Below the pieces are notes generated by a model. That model saw only the letters and a program-made list of their open reading frames with translations. It had not been told where the DNA came from and did not search any database. From Phormidesmis priestleyi ULC007 (GTDB taxonomy: Bacteria; Cyanobacteriota; Cyanobacteriia; Leptolyngbyales; Leptolyngbyaceae): a stretch of DNA of 45,273 bases. Both the position numbers and the translations under genes were made by a program. Below, piece by piece: positions 8,854-16,507 of this stretch. Within the stretch, counting starts at the first letter, position 1. Each line of letters opens with the position of its first letter. The stretch spans positions 46,524 through 91,796 of the forward strand of contig NZ_MPPI01000002.1 in NCBI RefSeq assembly GCF_001895925.1. Reading direction: 5' to 3'.

Positions 8854-10014
8854 TCACTTTTCTAAAATTGCTTTCAGACCTTGCACTAATCGTCCGATGC
8901 CGACGATCGCCGTTTCTTTCGGCAAAGCCCCATACGCAACTCGCAAATAACAGCCTGACTCTAAGCCAAACGTCGAACCTGGAAGGGTGGCAACGCCATG
9001 TTCACGAATTAAACGTTCTACCAGTTCCATTGAGGTTAAATCAGTGTGGACTTTGATTAGAAAATAAAACGCACCCTTTGCAGGAGGAACGGTACAAAGA
9101 TCAGGAATCCGATCGAGTTCTTGCAAGACAATCTCACGCACTTGAGCGATCGCGGCTAACTTCTCTCGACAAAATTCTGCCCCAGCTTCCAACGCTCCCA
9201 GTGCGGCATATTGCGAGATTACGGGAGGACAAATGACGATCGTGTCTTGAATTTTTCTCACCGATTCTGATAAATGTTTGGGCAAAACCATGTAGCCAAT
9301 GCGCCAACTGGCAAACCCATAAGCTTTTGAAAGGGTGTAAATCGAAATCGTGTGCTTGCCGCTATCAGGAATCGACCCCGGCGAAAAGTGAGCAGCCCCA
9401 TAAGTGAAGGATTCATAAGCTTCATCGCTGATGTGATAGAGATTGTGCGATCGACAAATCTCATTCACCTCGCGCAAAGCCGCCTCTGAGTAAACCGCCC
9501 CCGTCGGATTGTTAGGCGAAACTGTCACGATCGCACGAGTCTTAGCTGTAATTGCTTGGCGAATCGCATCAGGCTGAAGCTGATAAGTTTCATCAGTCGG
9601 CACCAAAACTGCCCGACCGCTTGCCATGACGATCGCCATCTCGTGATTGAAGTAATAGGGCGTTTGCAGAATGATTTCATCGCCCGGATCGGTGATGGCC
9701 AGAACGGCATTCATAAATGCCATATTGCTTCCGGCGGTGACGACAATTCGGCTGTAGGGATCAAGATTAATTTGGTTTTCAGTGGCCAGTTTGTGAGCGA
9801 TCGCGCTTTGCAATTCTGCAATTCCCTCGACAGCTTGATAAGCGTGATTGGTAGACTGACTCAAAAATTGAGTAATTTGCGCGATCGCCTGCGGTGGCGG
9901 TGAGTAACCAACGATCCCCTGTCCGAGAGAAATGGTACCGGGGCAACTACGTATCAATGCTCCCACCACTGGGATGATCGGTAGCTGGACGGCTTGCATA
10001 CGAAAAGCATTCAT
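8854..10014 (-). CDS. PLP-dependent class I/II aminotransferase
   Basis: 386 residues with the fold-type I aminotransferase pattern: ISLGQGIVGYSPPP near the N-terminus, NAYQ-type substrate loop (NHAYQAVEGIAEL), TAGSNMAF, SPNNPTGAVYS, SDEAYESF, and the PLP-lysine motif SIYTLSKAYGFASWRIGY with K in LSKAYG. A final arginine for the substrate carboxylate is in GCYLRVAYG. It belongs with the aspartate/aromatic aminotransferase group; the exact amino acid cannot be assigned. Start ATG 10014. It is divergent from the RlpA gene across about 220 bases that look like an ordinary promoter region. Confidence 0.88.
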   Translation of the reverse strand: MNAFRMQAVQLPIIPVVGALIRSCPGTISLGQGIVGYSPPPQAIAQITQFLSQSTNHAYQAVEGIAELQSAIAHKLATENQINLDPYSRIVVTAGSNMAFMNAVLAITDPGDEIILQTPYYFNHEMAIVMASGRAVLVPTDETYQLQPDAIRQAITAKTRAIVTVSPNNPTGAVYSEAALREVNEICRSHNLYHISDEAYESFTYGAAHFSPGSIPDSGKHTISIYTLSKAYGFASWRIGYMVLPKHLSESVRKIQDTIVICPPVISQYAALGALEAGAEFCREKLAAIAQVREIVLQELDRIPDLCTVPPAKGAFYFLIKVHTDLTSMELVERLIREHGVATLPGSTFGLESGCYLRVAYGALPKETAIVGIGRLVQGLKAILEK

Positions 10015-10235
10015 CAGTTTTGCAATTTGAACTCATTTCAACCCTCATCTTAGGGCTGAAATTTGATACCAAAAAATTTGTGCTTAAAGTCTAAAACTTA
10101 AAGATTAAAATCGGGGATCAAACATTCTAACCAGGAAAAACTACTTTACTTAGGATAGATATTTTTGCTTTACAAAAACTTTATACTGTTGCACAGTCAA
10201 TTGTATCTACTACTACAAATCAGATCTAAATACTC

Positions 10236-11459
10236 ATGTCAATTTTTGGACTTGTTTGGGTAGCCTCCTGGTTTGGCTCCTTTTCGTCGCTGACAGAAAA
10301 AGTGTTAGAAGCGCCTCGATACCTGTCACACGTTTTCTTCAGCCAGCAATCTTTGACCCCTGACGATTCCTCTAACGAATCTAAACTTGTGTCTCAAAGT
10401 ATTACGTCGTCTTCGATTGAGAGACTGAATTCAAGGTTTAGCTTGATCAGCGATCGCGTCAGCCAACCCACATCAACCACTGTTTGGTTAGGCGCGATCG
10501 AAACGCTTTTGTTGACTCCTGCCTTTCAGCCAACGAACTACTCTCTAGCGTTGAGTCATTCTGATGGTTATTCCATTGCTCTCAACGAAACCACGGCTAG
10601 TCAACCCCACGGGAACCCCCTCAATTATTTGTTAGGAGTGGTGCAAAGCTTTTTCTGGGCAGTTCCGCCTGGCATCGCAGCGACCGATTTTGCAAATCCG
10701 ATTCCTGCTGTGGTGGTGATTCAGTCAAGTAACAACTCGGTAAGCCAGATCAATTATTGGAGATGTGCCGCTTGGCAAGAACGCCCCCCATCGCAGTCTG
10801 CATTGGGGGTTTTTCAGATCTGGGTGAAGGGATGTTTGGTGGCAGAAATCACGGATCAATCCACTGCTGACAAAGTTGCAGAGAGTCTAACCCGTTTGCT
10901 AGAGAATCCTGATCTGGATGCGTCGCAACTGACTCCTGCTTTTGAGCAAGATATGCCGATCGTTAAACTCGGCGATTGCGTGGTGTTGAGGTTTGATCGC
11001 GACCTTGCAGATCAGTTCGATCGTCCTGTTGAGCTAGTGGCAATTGATTGGGTTAACAATTTGCGAATCGCTTTGGGGCAACAACCCATTTCGATGGCAG
11101 ATGCTCAAGTGAAAATGCACAGTTTGCAAGATACTGGCAGCAGCATTGGTGGACTCGCCTCCTGGTATGGCCCTTATTTTCACGGGCGACAAACGGCAAC
11201 GGGTGAGATTTTTGACCAAAACGAGTTGACAGCCGCCCATCCTTCTCTTCCGTTCGGGACTTTTCTAAAAGTGACCAACTTACTCAACGGACAGAGTGTC
11301 GTCGTGCGAGTCAACGATCGCGGCCCTTATTTTGACAATCGCATTTTAGACCTATCTAACCGAGCAGCTCACTGTATTGGCAGTGAAGATAAAGGGGTCG
11401 TGCCGATCGAGGCCGAAATTATGCTGCCGACAACGAGTCAGGAAGTCGCAAGACTCTAA
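10236..11459 (+). CDS. rlpA: RlpA-like protein with C-terminal double-psi beta-barrel
   Basis: 407 residues. The C-terminal domain (about 305-395) has GLASWYGPYFHGRQTATGE, LPFGTFLKVTN and VVVRVNDRGPY, the conserved blocks of RlpA, a lytic transglycosylase-type domain acting on septal peptidoglycan. The first 15 residues are hydrophobic but a standard signal peptide is not obvious. Residues 50-300 form a long region without recognised motifs, as in other cyanobacterial RlpA proteins. Its last four bases overlap the tail of the convergent Crp/Fnr gene (11456-11459). Confidence 0.88.
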   Translation: MSIFGLVWVASWFGSFSSLTEKVLEAPRYLSHVFFSQQSLTPDDSSNESKLVSQSITSSSIERLNSRFSLISDRVSQPTSTTVWLGAIETLLLTPAFQPTNYSLALSHSDGYSIALNETTASQPHGNPLNYLLGVVQSFFWAVPPGIAATDFANPIPAVVVIQSSNNSVSQINYWRCAAWQERPPSQSALGVFQIWVKGCLVAEITDQSTADKVAESLTRLLENPDLDASQLTPAFEQDMPIVKLGDCVVLRFDRDLADQFDRPVELVAIDWVNNLRIALGQQPISMADAQVKMHSLQDTGSSIGGLASWYGPYFHGRQTATGEIFDQNELTAAHPSLPFGTFLKVTNLLNGQSVVVRVNDRGPYFDNRILDLSNRAAHCIGSEDKGVVPIEAEIMLPTTSQEVARL

Positions 11460-12088
11460 ACAGCGATGTCAAACGGCAAAATAATGTGGCGACTGGAGTC
11501 GATCGTCAGCCATCCTTCTTCGCGCAACTGTCCGAGTAGTCGGGTAATGGTGACGCGAGTCGTGCCGATCGCGTTTGCTAAATGCTGATGGGTCAGCCGC
11601 ACGTTGAGCCGCATTCCGGTTTTCACGGGTTGCCCAACTTCGTGCTGAAGCAGGATGAGTAATTGCCTTAGCCGATCTTCTACCCGGCGGCACCCCGCTA
11701 ACGCCAGAAAAGCTTCTGACTGCTGTAATCGGCGACTCAAATGACGAAAAATCTCTTGAGATAGTAGAGGAGACTGCTCAATATCGACCATGCTGACCCC
11801 CATCAAATCGACATCAGTCAGGGCGATCGCTTGATAGGGGTTGATATAAGTTAGGGGCAAACCAAACGGCATGGAGCCACTTACCAAACCCAGCAGTGCC
11901 TCGTCTCCGGTTGGATAAAGCGTACTGAGCAAAACGACTCCCCGACAAACCACCCAAATCTCGTGGGGATACATTTGAATTTGCTGACCACTGCGATAAG
12001 GATGCAAAGTGCGTCCTTGATAGCGCTGTTCTAGAATTTGACGCAAATCAGAGGGATGGGAAGCTTCTGAAGCAAAAGATTGGATCAT
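11456..12088 (-). CDS. Crp/Fnr family transcriptional regulator
   Basis: 210 residues: an N-terminal cyclic-nucleotide-binding-type beta roll (about 20-115), a dimer helix (SRRLQQSEAFLALAGCRRVEDRL), and a C-terminal winged helix with RLTHQHLANAIGTTRVTITRLLGQLREEGWL. The recognition helix TTRVTITRLLGQL matches the Crp/Fnr pattern. The effector site lacks the conserved cAMP-binding arginine/glutamate block that can be read in true Crp, and no Fnr iron-sulfur cysteines are present. It is not NtcA by sequence. The target genes are unknown. Confidence 0.87.
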   Translation of the reverse strand: MIQSFASEASHPSDLRQILEQRYQGRTLHPYRSGQQIQMYPHEIWVVCRGVVLLSTLYPTGDEALLGLVSGSMPFGLPLTYINPYQAIALTDVDLMGVSMVDIEQSPLLSQEIFRHLSRRLQQSEAFLALAGCRRVEDRLRQLLILLQHEVGQPVKTGMRLNVRLTHQHLANAIGTTRVTITRLLGQLREEGWLTIDSSRHIILPFDIAV

Positions 12089-12284
12089 GGGAAATCATGA
12101 TGGTCTAGCGAATCCTCGGATTCACTCTAAAGCCTGAACCTCAAGGGAAGGTAATTTGCAGGTTGGGATCTGGTTAAGCTTTGGGTGAAACTTGTGAGGT
12201 TTGAGTAGAGTCACATCGTGCAAAAATCAAAAAGTTTCTTCGTCTTGCAGGCTCCTCAACCTCGCTACAATAACTAAGAAGCAA

Positions 12285-12914
12285 ATGAGGGCAGACTTGC
12301 AGGTGACTCAGGATAGAGCAACTCCCAATAGCGACGGACAAGTGCCTGATCAGAAGGCAGTTTCTTCTAGCTACTATACTTTGCTAGGGTTACATCCTTC
12401 AGCATCGGTGCAAGATATTCGACAGGCTTATCGCGAGTTAAGCAAGCTTTATCACCCAGATATCACGCAGTTGCCAGCCCCGATCGCGACTCAAAAGTTT
12501 CAGCAACTCAATGAGGCTTATGCAACGTTGAGCAACCCCGATCGCAAAACTGCTTACGATTTAAAGATTGGATATTCACGCGTTGTCGTGGTTCAACCTC
12601 TGCCGAGTCTCAATCGTCCTCAGCCTAAACCCGCCAACTCTTCGGCATATATCGATGCCACCGATCGTCCGCTCTCACCGGGCGAGATGTTTGCCCTGTT
12701 TATTTTAGGGCTAACTTTTTTAGCGTGTTTGCTATTGGCAATCACGATCGGGTTTACTAGAGGTGAATCTGCTTTTCAACCGATCACCGCAGACGTTCCC
12801 ATTCTGCAAGAAACCGTGCCTGATCTGGAATCCTCTTCAGCAAGCTCGACAGCGACAGTTACCCCTGTGATTCCGGCTCCATCCGACTCGATCGATTTAT
12901 CCAATCCTACCTAA
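12285..12914 (+). CDS. J-domain protein with C-terminal membrane segment
   Basis: About 209 residues from ATG 12285 (a TTG at 12201 would lengthen it, but the region before 12285 is not conserved-looking). The J domain, YYTLLGLHPSASVQDIRQAYRELSKLYHPDITQL, carries the HPD motif needed to stimulate Hsp70 ATPase; QLNEAYATLSNPDRKTAYD completes it. A hydrophobic segment FALFILGLTFLACLLLAITIGF anchors it in a membrane, with a Ser/Thr/Pro-rich tail. A DUF3143 gene follows after 14 bases, a pairing that recurs in cyanobacteria. The likely job is to recruit DnaK to a membrane client. Confidence 0.85.
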   Translation: MRADLQVTQDRATPNSDGQVPDQKAVSSSYYTLLGLHPSASVQDIRQAYRELSKLYHPDITQLPAPIATQKFQQLNEAYATLSNPDRKTAYDLKIGYSRVVVVQPLPSLNRPQPKPANSSAYIDATDRPLSPGEMFALFILGLTFLACLLLAITIGFTRGESAFQPITADVPILQETVPDLESSSASSTATVTPVIPAPSDSIDLSNPT

Positions 12915-12928
12915 AGATTAAAGACTGC

Positions 12929-13195
12929 ATGACTTTGCCCTCTGCTGATACGCCTTTATATAATCATCCGCTGCCTCAGATCGAGTCGTGGCTCACTCAA
13001 CACGGGTGCCAACAAGATTCAGAAGATGTTCACTGCTGGCTGATTGAGAAACTTGAGTGGCGCGCCGAACTTTGCCTGGATGTTGATCAAATTAACATCC
13101 GCTACATTCAAGACGACGGACCCGACATTCAGCGATCGTTTAAATATTCTCTCAGTCGCCAAGACCTTGAAGACGCGATCTTTGCAGGGCCTTAA
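12929..13195 (+). CDS. DUF3143 family protein
   Basis: 88 residues, soluble and acidic. The blocks LPSADTPLYNHPLPQIESWL, HCWLIEKLEWRAELCLDVD and RSFKYSLSRQDLEDAIFAGP match the small cyanobacterial family DUF3143, whose function is not known. It follows the J-domain gene by 14 bases and is presumably cotranscribed, suggesting a shared chaperone-related role (inference). Its stop codon is only six bases from the end of the convergent methyltransferase gene, so the restriction-modification block joins right at its 3' end. Confidence 0.85.
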   Translation: MTLPSADTPLYNHPLPQIESWLTQHGCQQDSEDVHCWLIEKLEWRAELCLDVDQINIRYIQDDGPDIQRSFKYSLSRQDLEDAIFAGP

Positions 13196-13200
13196 TTGAG

Positions 13201-14148
13201 TTAGACGCTAAAGAGTTCTAACTGCTGAATAGCTTCTGATATCGGTAAACCCCTCTTCTTGGCTTCAACATATTGAAGAACACACTCGGCGATATACTTG
13301 CCAAGATTTACAGGAACAGCATTGCCGATCATTTGTTCCATACAAGTTTTAGACCCAAACCATTTGAAGCTTTCTGGGAAAGTCTGGATATAGCTTCTTT
13401 CTAGAGTCGTCAGGGGTCGAATATTGTCACTTGGTTCACAGCGATCGCCCTCATGTTTCTTATACCCTTTGGGCAAAGGTCTGTTGACACCTCGAATCGT
13501 TGGGCTTGGTTCATGTACACTAAAAATTCCCCTTCTTGCATAGCTTCTAGGGTGTCTGTAATAATAGTTAAGGTCTAACTTTTCACCCATATAATCAAAT
13601 ATTGTCATGGGATTATCAGACTTATCTCTAATAAGATACTCGTCTAAAAATCCATCCTCTGAATGTAGATGTCCAATCAAAATAAATCTTTTTCTAGTTT
13701 GAGGAACTCCACAATAGCTGGCATCTAAAACGGTAGAACTTAATCCATAGCTGCCTGCTCTAAAAAGTGAAATTGCTTCTTGTAAAACACGGCTCTTTCT
13801 AATCCGTTCTACATTCTCCATCAGAAACCATTCGGGCTTCACTTCCGAAATAATTCGTGCATAGGAAATCGTTAAATCTGCTCGACCTAGAGTTTCATCT
13901 CTCTTCCCAGCGCTTGAAAAATCCTGGCACGGGGGGCCACCGATAACCATATCTGGTTCCCACTTTTTAAGAATCTTTAAATCTTCAAGGTTTGAAAGAT
14001 CGGTTTGAAAAATAGGGTGATCAAAGTTCGCTGCATAAATATCACAAGCTTCTTTCCAGTTATCAAAAGCTGCAACGACTTCAAAGCCAGCTTTTTGAAA
14101 CCCCATTGAAAGACCGCCACAACCCGCAAACAAGTCAATCACTCTCAT
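13201..14148 (-). CDS. C5-cytosine DNA methyltransferase (type II R-M)
   Basis: 315 residues from ATG 14148, which begins exactly at the conserved motif I VIDLFAGCGGLSMGF. Motif IV is GGPPCQDFSSAG with catalytic C74; motif VI is ENVERI at 111-116; motif VIII is QTRKRFILIG; the target recognition region lies between about 180 and 260; motifs IX-X are near the end, with MIGNAVPVNLGKYIAE. It transfers a methyl group from S-adenosylmethionine to cytosine C5 to protect DNA from the nuclease encoded just upstream (14-base gap). A longer start (ATG 14205) would overlap the nuclease gene. The region is visibly AT-richer and poorer in HIP1 sites than its surroundings, suggesting transfer. Confidence 0.92.
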   Translation of the reverse strand: MRVIDLFAGCGGLSMGFQKAGFEVVAAFDNWKEACDIYAANFDHPIFQTDLSNLEDLKILKKWEPDMVIGGPPCQDFSSAGKRDETLGRADLTISYARIISEVKPEWFLMENVERIRKSRVLQEAISLFRAGSYGLSSTVLDASYCGVPQTRKRFILIGHLHSEDGFLDEYLIRDKSDNPMTIFDYMGEKLDLNYYYRHPRSYARRGIFSVHEPSPTIRGVNRPLPKGYKKHEGDRCEPSDNIRPLTTLERSYIQTFPESFKWFGSKTCMEQMIGNAVPVNLGKYIAECVLQYVEAKKRGLPISEAIQQLELFSV

Positions 14149-14161
14149 TTTTTCGTGCAGT

Positions 14162-15244
14162 TTAGATAGGCTCAAAAATTTCTGGCGAGTTGAAGATAAT
14201 CGCATCAAATCGCCGCTCAGGACTCAAGAGGTTTTGTCCACCGCCAAGAATGATTTCTTTAATTTGCTGCTTGGTAATTCTTGGCTTTGTTAAAATTTCA
14301 CTCCGCATATATGGATATGTGACCTTACCGCTTACAGCAAATGCCTTGTCGTTCTTGGTGTCATACGACAACTCGTCAATGACGCGTCTATGGTCTATTT
14401 GACCGTTTAGACTAAAATCATAGAGCATTTTAAAGAGCCAGACGGCTGTTCTGACTTGACGGGTTATCGTTCTCAATGCAATAAGTTCTCTTCTTGCCAC
14501 ATCAAGAAACAGTTGGGTAAAAGCAAGATTGCTCCAAACGAACACATCTAAGCAATTCTCAGAAAGCTTGGGGCTTTTTCCCTCTGTTTTCCATATTGGC
14601 TGCATCACTAAAGGCTCCTGCTTATCTAAGATAGACAAAATTATTCTGTCAATTGCTTCTCTCATCTTAAATACAGAAGAACGAATATGTATCCCCTCTT
14701 GCCAATCTTCGATCGCTTCAAATCCTTCGCCAATTAGGGCTATTAAATCACTTAAATTATCTCGAAAATGTATCGCAATACTACAGGCTAAGTAGACGAT
14801 GGTATCAGGTCTAATTACTAGTTCACAGCCAAATTTATCTTCTGCTAAATCACAGGTTGAATTATCTGGAAGGGCTGTCAGCTTTATTTCAATTCCCTTT
14901 AAACAGAGTCTGTTGTTTCTACTTAACGTCACTAAATCAACTCTTGGAAAGTTTCCTATAACAAGCTGTTGAAACGGAACATAAGGACTTTCAAAAGAAT
15001 AGAAGATATCTTCAGAAATTGGGTTGGCTCCGTAAAGCTCTGCTGTACTGATACTACTGTGATAAATTTGCAGACTTTTATTAAGTTTCAAGTACACGTT
15101 TTCCAATCCTTGATGCTCAAGGAAAGCAGCTAATGATGCTGGAAAAGATGAATTAAATTGATTTTTACCCCAATTCTCCTTACTTGCAAAATTGCGATTT
15201 GAATGTTTAATTCCAAAAAGACTAGGTTCCTGATGATAAGGCAT
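14162..15244 (-). CDS. Type II restriction endonuclease, HindVP-like
   Basis: About 360 residues. A PD-(D/E)XK-type site is readable: NFPRVD then, about 15 residues later, GIEIKLTALPDNST (D110, E126, K128 counted from ATG 15265). EIKLTALPD with this spacing is what I recall for the HindVP family of type II enzymes (sites such as GRCGYC), but the target cannot be derived by eye. ATG at 15244 has GGAG eight bases upstream and is preferred over ATG 15265, which lacks one. It is transcribed before its methyltransferase, an order that normally requires delayed or dampened nuclease expression. Its upstream flank is a broken uppS. Confidence 0.75.
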   Translation of the reverse strand: MPYHQEPSLFGIKHSNRNFASKENWGKNQFNSSFPASLAAFLEHQGLENVYLKLNKSLQIYHSSISTAELYGANPISEDIFYSFESPYVPFQQLVIGNFPRVDLVTLSRNNRLCLKGIEIKLTALPDNSTCDLAEDKFGCELVIRPDTIVYLACSIAIHFRDNLSDLIALIGEGFEAIEDWQEGIHIRSSVFKMREAIDRIILSILDKQEPLVMQPIWKTEGKSPKLSENCLDVFVWSNLAFTQLFLDVARRELIALRTITRQVRTAVWLFKMLYDFSLNGQIDHRRVIDELSYDTKNDKAFAVSGKVTYPYMRSEILTKPRITKQQIKEIILGGGQNLLSPERRFDAIIFNSPEIFEPI

Positions 15245-15347
15245 TTCAAGGTCTCCATAGCTCATTTAATGCGCTTGGTTTTAGGCTTACGCCTTGAAGA
15301 TTTAAGCACAAAATCTACATCAAAGGGGCATTCCTTGATTTCTTACT

Positions 15348-15519
15348 AAACTCGCGACGATCGAAGTCGGGCCACAACGTATCGGTCACATCAATACAGA
15401 CTTTCGTCAATGTCTTCGGGTTGCACAAGTCCCTGCTGAACTTGAATCGCGATCGCTCGACACGCCCTTAAAATTTCTTGCCGCCCGCCATAATTTGTGG
15501 CAACCGCGAAGCAAATTCC
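15348..15519 (-). pseudogene. Remnant of uppS (undecaprenyl diphosphate synthase)
   Basis: On the minus strand, 15519 to about 15391 encodes [18 protein letters not shown] then [21 protein letters not shown] and a TGA at 15391-15393. In another frame directly after it comes VTDTLWPDFDRREF. These are the middle (NYGGR.EI) and C-terminal (DTLWPDF) blocks of UppS/isoprenyl transferase. In intact enzymes about 45 residues containing the catalytic RTGGE region lie between them; here they are deleted and the frame is broken. The whole N-terminal half is also missing. The remnant sits about 80 bases upstream of the restriction endonuclease gene. Confidence 0.85.
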
Positions 15520-15592
15520 TGAGTAACAATGCCCGGATCGAGGGAACGTGGCGAGAAGGTCGATTTGAGATGCAGACTAGCCAAAGTAAATT

Positions 15593-16063
15593 CTAATCAA
15601 TCAAGTTCCAATGAGCGAAAGTGGCGGCTTGACCACAGCACTGATGATTTTCGTCTAGCACATCCCAGAGAATTACGTCTTCGATCGAAAAGCGTTGCCC
15701 CATGCTAGAGATACGAATACCCCGGTAGTTGTCGATGTAGCCTCTGATCTTGGCTTCTGATAAGAGCCGATCGCGCTCTGTCTGCTCTATTGGCTCTGCC
15801 GATCGTCGAGAAGGCAATCTCGTGAAAGTCTTCCAATCAAATCCCCATAGATTCAGAGCTTGAGCATTGCCATAGTTAAAGATCGGATCGGCTTCAGTTC
15901 CGTGAGAAACGACGACAAAGGAAGCCTCAAAGAGCGATCGTGCCTGTTCTTCAGCAGAACTCGCGATCGCAATCAGCGGTTTTTTTGTCCAATATTGAAA
16001 GCTGTTGATCAATCGTTGACTGTGTTGAATCACAGCTTCTTGCTGCCAAGGATGGTCGGTCAT
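15593..16063 (-). CDS. MEKHL domain protein
   Basis: 156 residues. The middle reads FNYGNAQALNLWGFDWKTF, then LPSRRSAEP, RDRLL, GYIDNYRGIRISSMGQRF, the pattern of the MEKHL domain, a PAS-related fold found in plants and cyanobacteria whose ligand is not known. The start overlaps the stop of the preceding DCC gene by four bases (16060-16063), so the two are translationally coupled. Its stop lies next to the uppS remnant. Confidence 0.85.
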   Translation of the reverse strand: MTDHPWQQEAVIQHSQRLINSFQYWTKKPLIAIASSAEEQARSLFEASFVVVSHGTEADPIFNYGNAQALNLWGFDWKTFTRLPSRRSAEPIEQTERDRLLSEAKIRGYIDNYRGIRISSMGQRFSIEDVILWDVLDENHQCCGQAATFAHWNLID

Positions 16064-16479
16064 TTAGAGAAATAGTTTTCACAAGCGGTGTCACAGGCGG
16101 GATAGGCAGTTTGATAAGTGTTGAGTCGCCGCCCAAACAGACTATATCGATTGTCTCGGACTTGTTCATAAACGCGATCGCCCATCCATTTCACGCCTGG
16201 CAAAGTTCGATAAGCGGTCACAAACAACTCTCCAAAAGGTAAGATGCGACCAATTTCTTCGGCGGCGCTGCTGCCTTGCCATCGGCGATCGAGATGGTCA
16301 TTATCGATTAGAATCATTCCCATTTCGCAATCTTGAGCCGTGATTTTGTAGCGATCGAGTCCCGCCTGGTCTTGCATGGGGAGATATTGGAAGCGATCGC
16401 CCTTGTCTAAGGTTTCGAGCAGTTGCACCAGATTTGAGCAGAGATTGCACTGTCCGTCGTAGATCACTGTGTAAGTCAT
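16060..16479 (-). CDS. DCC family thiol-disulfide oxidoreductase-like protein (DUF393)
   Basis: 139 residues, thioredoxin-like. It starts TYTVIYDGQCNLCSNLVQLL with the diagnostic DGxCxxC motif (C11 and C14), continues with RFQYLPMQDQAG and ends with GELFVTAYRTLPGV and a cysteine pair CDTACEN. The family is predicted to act in thiol-disulfide exchange, but no substrate is established for this branch. It is the first gene of a two-gene unit with the MEKHL protein and lies 28 bases downstream of murJ on the same strand. Confidence 0.87.
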   Translation of the reverse strand: MTYTVIYDGQCNLCSNLVQLLETLDKGDRFQYLPMQDQAGLDRYKITAQDCEMGMILIDNDHLDRRWQGSSAAEEIGRILPFGELFVTAYRTLPGVKWMGDRVYEQVRDNRYSLFGRRLNTYQTAYPACDTACENYFSK

Positions 16480-16507
16480 TCGGTCACGAGAAAAATCTAG
16501 TTCTCTT

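Noticed and set aside
13201-15244. Restriction-modification genes as part of one defence island with the ATPase trio
   Set aside because: Ordinary housekeeping genes (aminotransferase, RlpA, Crp, DnaJ) lie between them; no shared promoter or mobile marker links them.
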